A stretch of 64,000 bases of DNA from assembly GCA_017412645.1 (NCBI GenBank), contig JAFPWX010000022.1, positions 62,001 through 126,000 on the forward strand. Direction: 5' to 3'. Position 1 is the stretch's first letter; each line of letters begins with the position of its first letter. This stretch comes from Bacteroidales bacterium. Its GTDB lineage: Bacteria; Bacteroidota; Bacteroidia; Bacteroidales; UBA932. Positions 1 through 8,874 of this stretch are shown here, in pieces. A program made the translations under genes and the position numbers. The notes below the pieces were generated by a model. The model was not told the origin of the DNA, did no database searches, and worked only from the letters and a program-made list of their open reading frames with translations.

Positions 1-977
1 TATTTCTTGGGAGGCAGCTTGAATGAAGCGTTGCCCGCATTGCTTTCCTGATGGTGCTGCAGGGCCATGTTCTCTATCTTTATGGTAAGGAACTCGCCGT
101 ACTGCTGAGCGTGGTTCAGGATTTCACCGGGATGAAAAGTATGGACGTGCGCCTTGAATATGCTGCCGTCGCGGAAGGCCACAACCGAATTGCCGACGCT
201 CTCGAGCCACTGTATGAGTGGCTTCTCGTCGAAGGTTTCCAGATCCACCTTGTCGCTGCGGAGACGCAGCAGAAACTCCGTGCAGTAGCCGAACTCAAGC
301 GGGGTTTCCGGGCCGAATTTCGACAGGTCCACGTAATTTGCCTGAGGTGCCGACGGCTCAGCCGCGTCTTCGGCGGAAACCACCCCGTGAAGGGCGTCCT
401 TCATTCCCTGGAAGATGCTCAGCAGGCCTGCGCCGCCGCTGTCCACCACTCCGGCGTCCTTAAGAGCCTGCAGCAGTTCGGGAGTATGCTCAAGCGAGCG
501 CTCCATTGCGGGGATGAGGGTGTCGAAATAGAGTTCCAGGTCGCCTGATGCATCGGCGGTTTCGGCTCCTTCACGGAGTACCGTGATGATGGTGCCTTCC
601 ACCGGCACGGGGACTGCCCCGTAGGCCGATTCCACAGCCTTGCCCATTGCAGCGGCAAAGCCGGCGGCATCCACGGTTTCCCTGCCCTCCAGGCCCTTTG
701 CGAGCCCTGCGAAAATGCGGGAAAGGATTACCCCGGAATTGCCCCTGGCGCCGAGCAGCATGCCCTGGGAAGCGGCGTATGAGTTTTCGCCAAGGGCCTT
801 GCCGCTCTGAATCCCTGCGACACCTGCCCTTAAGGTCATAAGCATATTGTCGCCGGTGTCGCCGTCTGGCACGGGGAACACGTTCAAGTTGTTTATGGTG
901 TTCCTATTATTTGAAAGGGATGCCACACCTTCGCGCAGCATCCCCGTAAAGAGACTTGAATCTAGATATGTAGTCAT
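1..977 (-). CDS. fakA: DAK2-domain protein, FakA/YloV-like (partial, 3' end outside window)
   Basis: The first 325 residues are visible, beginning at the ATG at 975-977; the C-terminus runs off the left edge. Residues 32-45 carry the nucleotide-binding signature NVFPVPDGDTGDNM of the DAK2 (dihydroxyacetone kinase phosphatase-like) fold, followed by GARGNSGVILSR and GVVDSGGAGLL, all typical of FakA. In Firmicutes FakA is the ATP-binding subunit of fatty acid kinase and works with a FakB lipid-binding protein; that role is inferred here and no fakB is visible. It lies 36 nt downstream of the coiled-coil gene on the same strand, so cotranscription is plausible. Confidence 0.85.
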   Translation of the reverse strand, partial: MTTYLDSSLFTGMLREGVASLSNNRNTINNLNVFPVPDGDTGDNMLMTLRAGVAGIQSGKALGENSYAASQGMLLGARGNSGVILSRIFAGLAKGLEGRETVDAAGFAAAMGKAVESAYGAVPVPVEGTIITVLREGAETADASGDLELYFDTLIPAMERSLEHTPELLQALKDAGVVDSGGAGLLSIFQGMKDALHGVVSAEDAAEPSAPQANYVDLSKFGPETPLEFGYCTEFLLRLRSDKVDLETFDEKPLIQWLESVGNSVVAFRDGSIFKAHVHTFHPGEILNHAQQYGEFLTIKIENMALQHHQESNAGNASFKLPPKK

Positions 978-1013
978 TCAGTTAGGTTCAGGTTATTCGG
1001 GGAGAGCAGGTGC

Positions 1014-1817
1014 TTATTCAGCAACGGGCTCGGCAGGAGCCGGAACAGGCTCTGCAGGTGCCTCAGCGGGAACCTCGGGAGCAGCGGGAACCACCACGGG
1101 CTCTTCAACAACGGGCTGTACGGGTTCGAGAGGGACAATGGGTTCGTTCTGAACGGGAACCACAACACTGTTTTCAACCTGCGGAGCAGAGGTTGCGGCG
1201 GAAGCAGCGGCGGCAGCCTTTTCAGCAGCGGCGGCAGCCTTTTCTTCGGCGGCAGCCTGCTTCTGGGTGTTCTTGAGGGTCTGCTTTGCGAGGTTCACTT
1301 CGTCCTTTGCGGCGCTGTTGGCTGCCTTGTAAGCGGAGATCTTCTTGTTCTCGGTGGAGATATTGTCGTTCAGTGTGGCGATCTTGGCCTTGCTGGTCTT
1401 GATATCCTGCTTGATGGCACTGATTTCGGCTTCAATGGTTTTCCATTCGCCTTCGAGAGCTTTCAAATGAAGCTTGTCGGACTGGCTGAGGCCGCCGTCG
1501 GCGGAGAGGTTCTCCTTCTCGGCCTTGTAGGCATCCTTCTTGAGCTTGATGGTGGTCTGCTTGTTCTTGATCTGAGTATTGAGGTTCTCGATGACAACCT
1601 TCTCCTGCTCGATCTGAGCCTTGTAGGCGGCGATGCTGGACTTACTCGCGGCTATCTGGCCTTCGCTTTCACGCACTTGGGCAACATACTTTGCCTGGGC
1701 GGCATCGAGCCGGGCCTGGGCGATGTTGATGGCGTCGTTGCTGTTCTGGGCGTTTGCTGAAACGCCGGAAACGAGAGCTGCCACAGCAGCTGCAATGAGG
1801 ATGAGAGACTTTTTCAT
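1014..1817 (-). CDS. Secreted coiled-coil protein with Ala/Lys and Pro/Glu/Val-rich tail
   Basis: 267 residues. A Sec signal peptide (about residues 1-24, ending SANAQ) indicates export. Residues about 28-190 are heptad-like and rich in K, E, A, I and Q with no Pro, as in a long antiparallel or rod coiled coil. An Ala/Lys/Glu run follows (EEKAAAAAEKAAAAASAA), then a tail of repeated Pro-Val-Glu units, as in periplasm-spanning or wall-associated linkers. No enzymatic motif and no membrane anchor is seen, so a structural periplasmic role is only a guess. A -7 box lies at 1845-1852, giving a leader of about 20 nt. Confidence 0.8.
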   Translation of the reverse strand: MKKSLILIAAAVAALVSGVSANAQNSNDAINIAQARLDAAQAKYVAQVRESEGQIAASKSSIAAYKAQIEQEKVVIENLNTQIKNKQTTIKLKKDAYKAEKENLSADGGLSQSDKLHLKALEGEWKTIEAEISAIKQDIKTSKAKIATLNDNISTENKKISAYKAANSAAKDEVNLAKQTLKNTQKQAAAEEKAAAAAEKAAAAASAATSAPQVENSVVVPVQNEPIVPLEPVQPVVEEPVVVPAAPEVPAEAPAEPVPAPAEPVAE

Positions 1818-1844
1818 ATTGCTTTTTGATTAGTTCCTAAAATA

Positions 1845-1852
1845 CAAATATA
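1845..1852 (-). promoter_or_regulatory. -7 box for the coiled-coil gene
   Basis: Minus-strand TATATTTG matches the Bacteroidota primary sigma -7 consensus TAnnTTTG and ends 27 nt upstream of the start codon at 1817. No -33 TTTG is seen at the usual spacing. Confidence 0.6.
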
Positions 1853-1878
1853 CGAAAAAATGACAAAAACCGTTCCAA

Positions 1879-3555
1879 CTATCTCGGATAAGTGAAGGAG
1901 GAGCCGCCGACGAATTCTCGCAGAAGGCTGGTTGCGGGGATTTCGTTGTCGGGCACAGGGGTGAAGTAGTGGATGAACTTGAGCAGCCTGTGGGCTTCGG
2001 CATATTCCGGGCAGTTCTTAGGAATGCTTTCGAGTATGGGTTCGGCATGGTTGCGAAGCACAGCGAACTCTACCAGGTAGGCACTGTTGAACATTACGTC
2101 GGCGTTTTCCTGATACGGGTAGATCCAGTCGTCTTCCGCCTTGCGCACCAGGGGCCACTGTGCTATCGTCTCACGAGCCGTGAAGGCGCCCTTGTAGCTG
2201 TCGCGAACTATCCTGCGGAGCAGGCGGTTGTCGCTGGTAGGAATGCAGTTGTGGTTGTCCAGAGCGATACTGGTAAGGGTGCTTATGAAAATGCGATACT
2301 TCTTGGCATTGGGAATCATGTTCGTGAGGGATGGATTCAGGGCATGAATGCCTTCCACAACTATCACGTTGTTGGGACCGAGCTTGTATCGACGGTCCTT
2401 GTATTCTCGTATGCCGGTTACGAAGTTGTATTCGGGAACCAGCACCTCCTCGCCTGCAAGGAGCTTGAGAAGGTCCTTCTGAAGGGCCTTGTGGTCCACG
2501 GTGTCGAAATTGTCGAAATCGTAACTGCCGTCCGGGAGTTTCGGAGTATCCACACGGTTCACGAAGTAGTCGTCCGTACTGAAGGTGAGGGGCCGCAGAC
2601 CACAGGCCTTGAGCTGGACGGCAAGCCTCTGGGAGACTGTTGTCTTTCCGGAAGATGAGGGACCGGTGATGAGCACGAGTCGGACGCCGCCCTTTCCGTG
2701 GAAACGCTTGCTTATCTCTTCTGCGATCTGGACTATCTTCTTTTCCTGAAGCGCTTCCGCTATTTGTATGAGTTCCTTGCCGTGACCCTGCTGGCAGGCA
2801 AGATTGAGGTCGCCTACGGTGCGAAGGCCCATGATCTCGTTCCAGGCACGGTTCTCCTTGAACATTCTGAAGGTTTTGGGCTGATCCAGATACGGGGCCA
2901 CCTTTGAGGGGTCGTGCTTGTCGGGACCGCGAAGCAGCATCCCCTCGTGGAAGAGCTGCAGGTTCCAGACCTTCAGATAGCCGGTGGACGGCACCAGACG
3001 GCCGTAATAATAGTCTGCCGTGCGCCCGAGGGTGTAGTAGTCCATGTAAACCTGGCCGCTGGTTTCGAGCAGACGTGCCTTGTCTTCATGACCCTTCTCA
3101 CGGAAGATTCGTATGGCCTCTTCCGTGTGCACTTCGAAACGGTGGAAGTTCAGGTCGCGCTCTACCATTCCCAGCATGCGTGCCTTGATTTTCTCGACGT
3201 CCTGGGCGGTGGTTTTGCTGCCGTCTGCTTTGTGAAGCTCACAGTAGTAGCCGTGCGATATGGGATGCTCTACGTTGATCTGGCTGCCGCGGAAGACGTC
3301 GTGAGCGGCCTTGCACAGAAGGAAGAACAGCGAGCGGTTGTACACCCGCATTCCATTGGGGGAAGTGGCGTCGGTGAATTCTATGTCGCGGTTGTTGTAG
3401 ACGCGGAACTTGAGACCCTGAGAGACATTGTTCACCTTGGCCGATACAATCGGATAAGGCTTATCGAAAACGAACGCGGGGAGCATATCGAGCAGGGTGG
3501 TTCCTTCCCTGAAACTCTTGTATGTCCCCGTGTTTTTGCAATACACCTGTATCAT
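1879..3555 (-). CDS. TGS-domain nucleoside (uridine-type) kinase fusion
   Basis: 558 residues from the ATG at 3553-3555 (MIQVYCKNTG). The frame stays open 17 codons further upstream, but that stretch contains the -7 promoter box, so the shorter start is preferred. The N-terminus resembles a TGS module, and residues about 60-210 resemble the second additional domain of threonyl/alanyl-tRNA synthetases (HP.SHGYYCE, then DYYTLGRTADYYYGRLVP). The C-terminal half is a uridine-kinase-like P-loop domain with GPSSSGKTT near residues 298-306 and FSTDDYFVNR downstream. The architecture is common in Bacteroidota and Firmicutes and annotated as nucleoside kinase; the substrate is not certain. It probably starts a leaderless transcript. 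Confidence 0.88.
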   Translation of the reverse strand: MIQVYCKNTGTYKSFREGTTLLDMLPAFVFDKPYPIVSAKVNNVSQGLKFRVYNNRDIEFTDATSPNGMRVYNRSLFFLLCKAAHDVFRGSQINVEHPISHGYYCELHKADGSKTTAQDVEKIKARMLGMVERDLNFHRFEVHTEEAIRIFREKGHEDKARLLETSGQVYMDYYTLGRTADYYYGRLVPSTGYLKVWNLQLFHEGMLLRGPDKHDPSKVAPYLDQPKTFRMFKENRAWNEIMGLRTVGDLNLACQQGHGKELIQIAEALQEKKIVQIAEEISKRFHGKGGVRLVLITGPSSSGKTTVSQRLAVQLKACGLRPLTFSTDDYFVNRVDTPKLPDGSYDFDNFDTVDHKALQKDLLKLLAGEEVLVPEYNFVTGIREYKDRRYKLGPNNVIVVEGIHALNPSLTNMIPNAKKYRIFISTLTSIALDNHNCIPTSDNRLLRRIVRDSYKGAFTARETIAQWPLVRKAEDDWIYPYQENADVMFNSAYLVEFAVLRNHAEPILESIPKNCPEYAEAHRLLKFIHYFTPVPDNEIPATSLLREFVGGSSFTYPR

Positions 3556-3560
3556 GCATG

Positions 3561-3568
3561 CAAAGATA
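3561..3568 (-). promoter_or_regulatory. -7 box of the nucleoside kinase, leaderless spacing
   Basis: Minus-strand TATCTTTG ends 5 nt before the ATG at 3555. Transcription normally starts 5-8 nt after this box, so the mRNA should begin at or within the start codon. The divergent porin promoter lies 24 nt away. Confidence 0.65.
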
Positions 3569-3591
3569 ACATTCTTTAACGATTTTTTTTC

Positions 3592-3599
3592 TAACTTTG
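3592..3599 (+). promoter_or_regulatory. -7 box of the barrel-potABCD operon
   Basis: TAACTTTG followed by C matches TAnnTTTG. It leaves a leader of about 30 nt before the ATG at 3637. A T-rich run precedes it and no clear -33 element is visible. Confidence 0.65.
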
Positions 3600-3636
3600 C
3601 ATACAAATTACGCTTAAACCTAATTTATGTTCGCAA

Positions 3637-4620
3637 ATGAAGAAATACCTGGTAGTCTGCACGGCAGCGCTCTTGCTGCTGCCCTGCTTTCCCTTGCTCT
3701 CGCAAGAGGCTGACGAACCCGGCCCCGGTGTCGAGTTCACTGTCGTCCCGCGCCTCGACGTATCCTACGAGGATGGCGGACTTGCATTGGGAAATTCTTC
3801 CATCTACTCCCTCTTCGAGGGCAACATAACCGATAATTTATCCTTCAGCCTGTGTAACCATTGGGCCAGCTTCGGCGTGAACAATGGCCTGCCCGGCATC
3901 ACTCCGGACTGGGAATGGACCTGGAACCGTCTTGTTGACTGGGCTTATCTGGGCTACGACATAGGCAATTTCAACATAAGCCTCGGCCGCATGCAAATGT
4001 TCGGCGGAGGTATGGAATTCGACCTCTATGACTGGGAGGTGCACCCCATGCTGGCCACGAGCCTCTGGAACAACTTCGACATCTACCAGGAGGCCGTGAA
4101 CCTTACCTGGGGCATGGAAGAGATAGGCACCGAGCTCTCGCTGCAGATGGCCACCTCCCCCTTTGGGGATCCCTTCAGCAGCGGCCTCTATTCCTTCGGC
4201 GCCCAGTGGAAGGGCGACTACGACTTCGTGCAAAACATCTGGTCGGTTACGCTGATGAATACCGGCATCGACTGGTTCCCTCTTGTTTCGCTCGGCCAGA
4301 CCTTCGATTTCGGTGGCGGCTGGGCCTACACCCTGGACTGGTCCAACCTCGTCTTCGATACGCTGGGCTACCCAATCGAGGGCAGCAGCCTTTACCTCGA
4401 GGCCTGCCGCACCATTTCCGACGCATGGTCGGTTAGCGGTCGCTGCGGCATCGAGACAACCTGGGACAACAGCTTCACTGGTTTCACCATAGGCGGCTTC
4501 GTGCACTGGAGCCCCATCGAGAACCTCCGCATCCACGCGGCAGCCGGCTACAATAATGCCTGGGGCGGCTTCAACGCACTCGGCGGCCTGATGTACACCT
4601 TCAGTTTAAGCAGCAGATAA
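3637..4620 (+). CDS. Outer-membrane beta-barrel protein, first gene of the polyamine operon
   Basis: 327 residues. A Sec signal peptide (about residues 1-23, ending LLSQ) precedes alternating hydrophobic/aromatic strands rich in W, Y, F and G through to a terminal strand [10 protein letters not shown], the pattern of a small porin. No plug domain or TonB box is seen. It ends 1 nt before potA and opens the potABCD operon, so it may let polyamines cross the outer membrane; that substrate is inferred from context only. I do not recognise a precise family; TorF-like putative porins are one possibility. Confidence 0.8.
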   Translation: MKKYLVVCTAALLLLPCFPLLSQEADEPGPGVEFTVVPRLDVSYEDGGLALGNSSIYSLFEGNITDNLSFSLCNHWASFGVNNGLPGITPDWEWTWNRLVDWAYLGYDIGNFNISLGRMQMFGGGMEFDLYDWEVHPMLATSLWNNFDIYQEAVNLTWGMEEIGTELSLQMATSPFGDPFSSGLYSFGAQWKGDYDFVQNIWSVTLMNTGIDWFPLVSLGQTFDFGGGWAYTLDWSNLVFDTLGYPIEGSSLYLEACRTISDAWSVSGRCGIETTWDNSFTGFTIGGFVHWSPIENLRIHAAAGYNNAWGGFNALGGLMYTFSLSSR

Positions 4621-4621
4621 A

Positions 4622-6016
4622 ATGGTGGCAAGCGAAAAACACATCCTGGACCTTCAGAATGTCTCCAAGCGTTACGACGGCAAAACCATACTGGACAACA
4701 TCAACCTTTATATAAGAGAAGGTGAATTCGTGACCCTGCTGGGCCCCTCTGGCTGCGGCAATACCACCACGCTGCGCCTCATTGCCGGCTTTATCCAACC
4801 CGACGACGGCAAGATTCTTCTGGAAGGCGAGGACATAGCGGGCATTCCCCCCTACCAGAGGCCGCTGAACACCGTGTTCCAGCGCTACGCCCTCTTCCCC
4901 CATCTGGACGTGTACGACAACATCGCCTTTGGCCTCAAGCTGCAGAAAACGCCCACCGACGAGATCGACCGTCGCGTGCGTAAGGTGCTCAAGATGGTGG
5001 CTATGACGGACTACGAAGACCGCGACGTGGACTCCCTGTCCGGCGGCCAGCAGCAGAGGGTGGCCATTGCGCGTGCTCTGGTTAACGAGCCGAAGGTGCT
5101 GCTGCTCGACGAGCCCCTCTCCGCCCTTGACCGCAAGATGCGCGAGGACATGCAGATAGAGCTCAAGGAAATGCACCAGAAGCTGGGCATCACCTTCATT
5201 TACGTAACGCACGACCAGGAAGAGGCCCTTACCCTTTCCGACACCATAGTGGTGATGAACGAGGGCCGCATCCAGCAGATCGGCACCCCCACCGAGATAT
5301 ATAACGAGCCCGTGAACTGCTTTGTGGCCGACTTCATCGGCGAAAGCAACATCCTGGACGGCACCTTCATCAAGAACGGCCTCGTGGAATTCATCGGCCA
5401 CGAGTTCGAATGCGTGGACAAGGGCTTCGGCCGCAGGGCTCCGGTAGATGTGGTGGTGCGTCCGGAAGACGTCTACATCCGCCGTTCGCAGAGCGGCACA
5501 CAGTTCTCCGGCACAGTGCGCACCTGCACCTTCAAGGGTGTGCACAACGAGATTTTCGTGGACACAGACGAAGGCTACGAAATGATGATCCAGGACTACA
5601 ACGCCTTCGAGCCCGGTGAGCGCGTGCATATGCTCATCAAACCGGAAGACATCCAGGTGATGCGCAAGGAATGCACCTCCAACGTGCTCTCCGGCACGGT
5701 GCGCGATGCCGAAACTGTGCGCATCCTGGGCGGCGACTTCCCCGTGGCGAACAGTTTCGAGGTGGGAAGCGAGGTGAAGGTGGAGGTTCCGTTCGACGGT
5801 ATCGAGCTCATGGACAACCTCGACGACGGAGTGATCTCCGGAGAGGTTCATTCCATACTCTACAAGGGCAATCATTATCATCTCACGGTGCGCACCGAGG
5901 ACGGCGATTCGCTCTACGTGGACACCAACGATATCTGGGACAAGGGCGACCTGGTGGGCGTCAAGTTCATCGGCCAGGGCATCAAACTGAGCAAGGCGGA
6001 AGATGAAACCGATTAA
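4622..6016 (+). CDS. potA: Spermidine/putrescine ABC transporter ATPase PotA, with altered Walker A
   Basis: 464 residues. This is the ATPase that would power polyamine import through PotBC. The Q-loop (FQRYALFPH), signature ([15 protein letters not shown]), Walker B ([12 protein letters not shown]) and H-loop (VTHDQEEAL) are intact. The Walker A reads [10 protein letters not shown] at residues 41-50: Asn47 (codon AAT) replaces the invariant Lys that contacts ATP phosphates. The long C-terminus holds two TOBE-like modules, each with a (V/I)(R/K)PED segment, which is the usual Bacteroidota layout. It overlaps potB by 14 nt. The substitution could abolish ATPase activity or be a one-base sequence error. 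Confidence 0.92.
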   Translation: MVASEKHILDLQNVSKRYDGKTILDNINLYIREGEFVTLLGPSGCGNTTTLRLIAGFIQPDDGKILLEGEDIAGIPPYQRPLNTVFQRYALFPHLDVYDNIAFGLKLQKTPTDEIDRRVRKVLKMVAMTDYEDRDVDSLSGGQQQRVAIARALVNEPKVLLLDEPLSALDRKMREDMQIELKEMHQKLGITFIYVTHDQEEALTLSDTIVVMNEGRIQQIGTPTEIYNEPVNCFVADFIGESNILDGTFIKNGLVEFIGHEFECVDKGFGRRAPVDVVVRPEDVYIRRSQSGTQFSGTVRTCTFKGVHNEIFVDTDEGYEMMIQDYNAFEPGERVHMLIKPEDIQVMRKECTSNVLSGTVRDAETVRILGGDFPVANSFEVGSEVKVEVPFDGIELMDNLDDGVISGEVHSILYKGNHYHLTVRTEDGDSLYVDTNDIWDKGDLVGVKFIGQGIKLSKAEDETD

Positions 6017-6785
6017 AAGGTCTGCCTGGGCACTGCCCTACACCGTTTTCCTGGTGCTCTTCGTGGCGCTTCCGCTGGTGATGGTGCTCATCTACGCCTT
6101 CACCGGCCGGGGCGGCGGAGTGTCGCTGGAGAATTTCGTGCGTTTCTTCCATTCTCCGGAAGACCTGCACACCTTCGTGTATTCCATAGAGATTGCGCTC
6201 ATTACAACGGTGCTCTGCCTTCTTCTCGGCTACCCGGCTGCCTGGATTATGAGCAACAGCAATCTGAACAGGTCGAGTGTTACAGTGATGCTGTTCATCC
6301 TCCCCATGTGGATCAACATGCTCATACGCACGCTCGCTACCGTGGCTCTCTTCGATTTCCTGAGGGCTCCGCTAGGCGAGGCGACGCTCATCTTCGGTAT
6401 GGTGTATAACTTCCTGCCCTTCATGATTTATCCTATCTACAACACTCTTAATAAGATGGATAAATCCTATGCTGAGGCGGCACAGGACCTGGGCGCTACA
6501 CCGATCAAGGTGTTTACCAAAGTAACGGTGCCTCTTTCCATGCCGGGCATCTGGAGTGGAATACTCATGGTGTTCATGCCCACCATTTCCACCTTTGCGG
6601 TGGCGGAGCTGCTCACCATGAACAAGATCAAGCTCTTCGGTACTACTATCCAGGAGAATATCAACAGCGGCATGTGGAACTACGGCGCAGCTCTGGCTCT
6701 GATCATGCTGGCAATAATAGGTATCACCACTCTCTTCTCCGACAGCGAGCAGAGCAGTGAGGTTGAAACGGGAGGACTGATATGA
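6003..6785 (+). CDS. potB: Polyamine ABC transporter permease PotB
   Basis: 260 residues with about six membrane segments. The EAA loop that docks on the ATPase is present as [15 protein letters not shown] near residue 160. It forms the inner-membrane channel with PotC. It starts inside the 3' end of potA and overlaps potC by 4 nt (ATGA), so translation is probably coupled. Confidence 0.92.
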   Translation: MKPIKRSAWALPYTVFLVLFVALPLVMVLIYAFTGRGGGVSLENFVRFFHSPEDLHTFVYSIEIALITTVLCLLLGYPAAWIMSNSNLNRSSVTVMLFILPMWINMLIRTLATVALFDFLRAPLGEATLIFGMVYNFLPFMIYPIYNTLNKMDKSYAEAAQDLGATPIKVFTKVTVPLSMPGIWSGILMVFMPTISTFAVAELLTMNKIKLFGTTIQENINSGMWNYGAALALIMLAIIGITTLFSDSEQSSEVETGGLI

Positions 6786-7579
6786 GTACGGCAAAGAAGA
6801 TACTTGCGAAAGGCTATCTGTGGCTGCTGCTGTTCTTTATGTATGCTCCCATAGTCATCATCGCCATATTCTCTTTTACCGAAGCCAAGGTCCTCGGAAA
6901 CTGGACCGGGTTCTCGATGAAACTCTACCAGAATCTCTTCTCCGGCAGCGTTGGCGGTTCGCTCCTGAAGGCGGTGGAGAATACCCTCAGCATAGGCCTG
7001 CTTTCCGCCTTCTTCTCTACCCTGCTGGGTTCGGTGGCTGCGGTTGGCATCTACAATCTCAAGGGGAGGAGCCGTCAGGCGGTAACGTTCCTGAACAACA
7101 TCCCCATGCTCAACCCCGACATCATCACCGGTATCGCCCTCTTCCTGCTCTTTGTAGCCGTGGGCATCACCCAGGGATATGTCACCGTAGTGCTGGCGCA
7201 CGTGTCGTTCTGCACCCCGTATGTGGTTTTGAGTGTTATGCCGAAGCTTCGACAGATGGCGCCGAATACTTATGAGGCTGCCCTCGATCTGGGAGCCACT
7301 CCAGGCCAGGCCCTGCGCAAGGTAATCTTCCCGCAAATTCGTCCCGGCGTGGTTTCCGGTTTCATCCTGGCGTTCACGCTCTCCATCGACGATTTCGCGG
7401 TAACCCTCTTTACCAAGGGTAATCAGGGCCTTGAAACCCTCTCCACGTACATTTATGCAGACGCTCGCAAGGGTGGCCTCACCCCTGAACTGCGGCCCCT
7501 CATGACCGTGGTGTTCCTGGTGGTGCTGGTACTGCTCCTCATTATTAACAGAAGATCCGCAAACAATAATAAGAAATGA
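6782..7579 (+). CDS. potC: Polyamine ABC transporter permease PotC
   Basis: 265 residues, six predicted membrane segments, EAA loop EAALDLGATPGQALRKV in the C-terminal half. It is the second permease half of the polyamine importer. It overlaps both potB and potD by 4 nt. The short basic C-terminus (NRRSANNNKK) is cytoplasmic. Confidence 0.92.
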   Translation: MSTAKKILAKGYLWLLLFFMYAPIVIIAIFSFTEAKVLGNWTGFSMKLYQNLFSGSVGGSLLKAVENTLSIGLLSAFFSTLLGSVAAVGIYNLKGRSRQAVTFLNNIPMLNPDIITGIALFLLFVAVGITQGYVTVVLAHVSFCTPYVVLSVMPKLRQMAPNTYEAALDLGATPGQALRKVIFPQIRPGVVSGFILAFTLSIDDFAVTLFTKGNQGLETLSTYIYADARKGGLTPELRPLMTVVFLVVLVLLLIINRRSANNNKK

Positions 7580-8874
7580 AAAGAATCCTTTTTGCCGCAG
7601 CGGCATTGCTGATGCTGGCCGGCCCGCTTTCGGCCATCGACCGTGAGCACACTCTCAAAGTGTACAACTGGGCTGACTACATTGACGAAACCCTCCTTGG
7701 AGAATTCGAACAGTGGTATGAAGAGCAAACCGGAGAGCCGGTAAAGATTGTTTACCAGCTTTTCGACATCAATGAAATCATGCTCTCCAAGATAGAGCTC
7801 GGTCACGAAGACTTCGACGTGGTGTGCCCTTCGGAGTACATCATCGAGCGCATGCTCCGCAGCGACCTGCTTCTTCCCATCGACCGCGATTTCGGCGACA
7901 CTCCCGATTATCTGGGTAACATCTCGCCCTATATCATCCACAAATTCAACCAGATAGACGGTTCCGGCAAAAACGCCAACGACTATTCCATAGGTTATAT
8001 GTGGGGAACTGTGGGTTTCCTCTATAATACCAAGCACGCAAGCCGCGAGGAGGTTTCCACCTGGTATACTCTGCAGGACCAGAAATGGGCTGGCAAGCTT
8101 TTCATGAAAGACGCCTTCCGCGACATCTATACTTCGCTTCGCGTCGCACTTAATCGTGATAAGATAGATGCCGGCGAAATGGATACCGAAAAGATCTGCT
8201 TCGACGCTTCCCCGGAGGACATCGCACAGGTGGAGGATTTCCTCAATACTTTCCGTGACAACGTCTCCGGTTGGGAAGCCGATTTCGGCAAGGAGCGCAT
8301 GACCCAGGAGAAGGCGTGGCTCAACGTAACCTGGAGCGGCGACGCCCAGTGGGCCATCGAAGAGGCGGAGGATGTGGGAGTGGAACTCGATTTCGTGGTT
8401 CCCCGCGAAGGCAGCATAACCTGGTTCGACGGTTGGGTCATTCCCAAGTATGCGAAGAACGTGAAGGCGGCCCGCTATTTTATAAACTTCATGTGCAAGC
8501 CCGAAAACGCCATACGCAATATGGAGGAAATCGGTTATGTGAGTGCCGTCGGCGGTCAGGAAATACTCGAGGCCATGAGCGATCCCGACTCCTATGAGCC
8601 GGAAGACGCCAGCTATTTCTTCGGTCCCGAGGCCACAGCAGTATGCCTCAGCCCGGTGATGTATCCTTCCACCGATGTGATCGCCCGCTGCGGCATGATG
8701 CACGACAACGGCGACCGCACCCAGGATCTGCTGGACATGTGGACCCGCGTTAAGGGCGACAGCGCCAGCACTTTCACCTACATCATCATAGGTATTGCAA
8801 TCGTGGCCCTTATCGCCGGCGTGGTCGTTGGCAACACCCGCAAGAAGAAGGGCCACGGCAAACGTCGCAGATAA
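7576..8874 (+). CDS. potD: Polyamine-binding protein PotD with C-terminal membrane anchor
   Basis: 432 residues. A signal peptide (about residues 1-21) precedes the periplasmic binding fold, which opens with the PotD/PotF-like LKVYNWADYIDE and contains the aspartate and tryptophan-rich segments that grip polyamines (TWFDGWVIPK, VTWSGDAQWA). Residues about 393-415 form a hydrophobic segment (TFTYIIIGIAIVALIAGVVVG) followed by a Lys/Arg-rich end. This looks like a C-terminal inner-membrane anchor, unlike the soluble PotD of E. coli. It overlaps potC by 4 nt and the next gene by 1 nt (TAATG). Confidence 0.9.
   Translation: MKRILFAAAALLMLAGPLSAIDREHTLKVYNWADYIDETLLGEFEQWYEEQTGEPVKIVYQLFDINEIMLSKIELGHEDFDVVCPSEYIIERMLRSDLLLPIDRDFGDTPDYLGNISPYIIHKFNQIDGSGKNANDYSIGYMWGTVGFLYNTKHASREEVSTWYTLQDQKWAGKLFMKDAFRDIYTSLRVALNRDKIDAGEMDTEKICFDASPEDIAQVEDFLNTFRDNVSGWEADFGKERMTQEKAWLNVTWSGDAQWAIEEAEDVGVELDFVVPREGSITWFDGWVIPKYAKNVKAARYFINFMCKPENAIRNMEEIGYVSAVGGQEILEAMSDPDSYEPEDASYFFGPEATAVCLSPVMYPSTDVIARCGMMHDNGDRTQDLLDMWTRVKGDSASTFTYIIIGIAIVALIAGVVVGNTRKKKGHGKRRR

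Noticed and set aside
1195-1260. Short tandem repeat in the coiled-coil gene
   Set aside because: It reflects Ala/Lys/Glu-rich coding with no unit suggestive of a mobile or CRISPR element.
4601-5881. A long minus-strand open frame opposite potA
   Set aside because: potA is clearly coding; the antisense translation is His/Val-rich and featureless.
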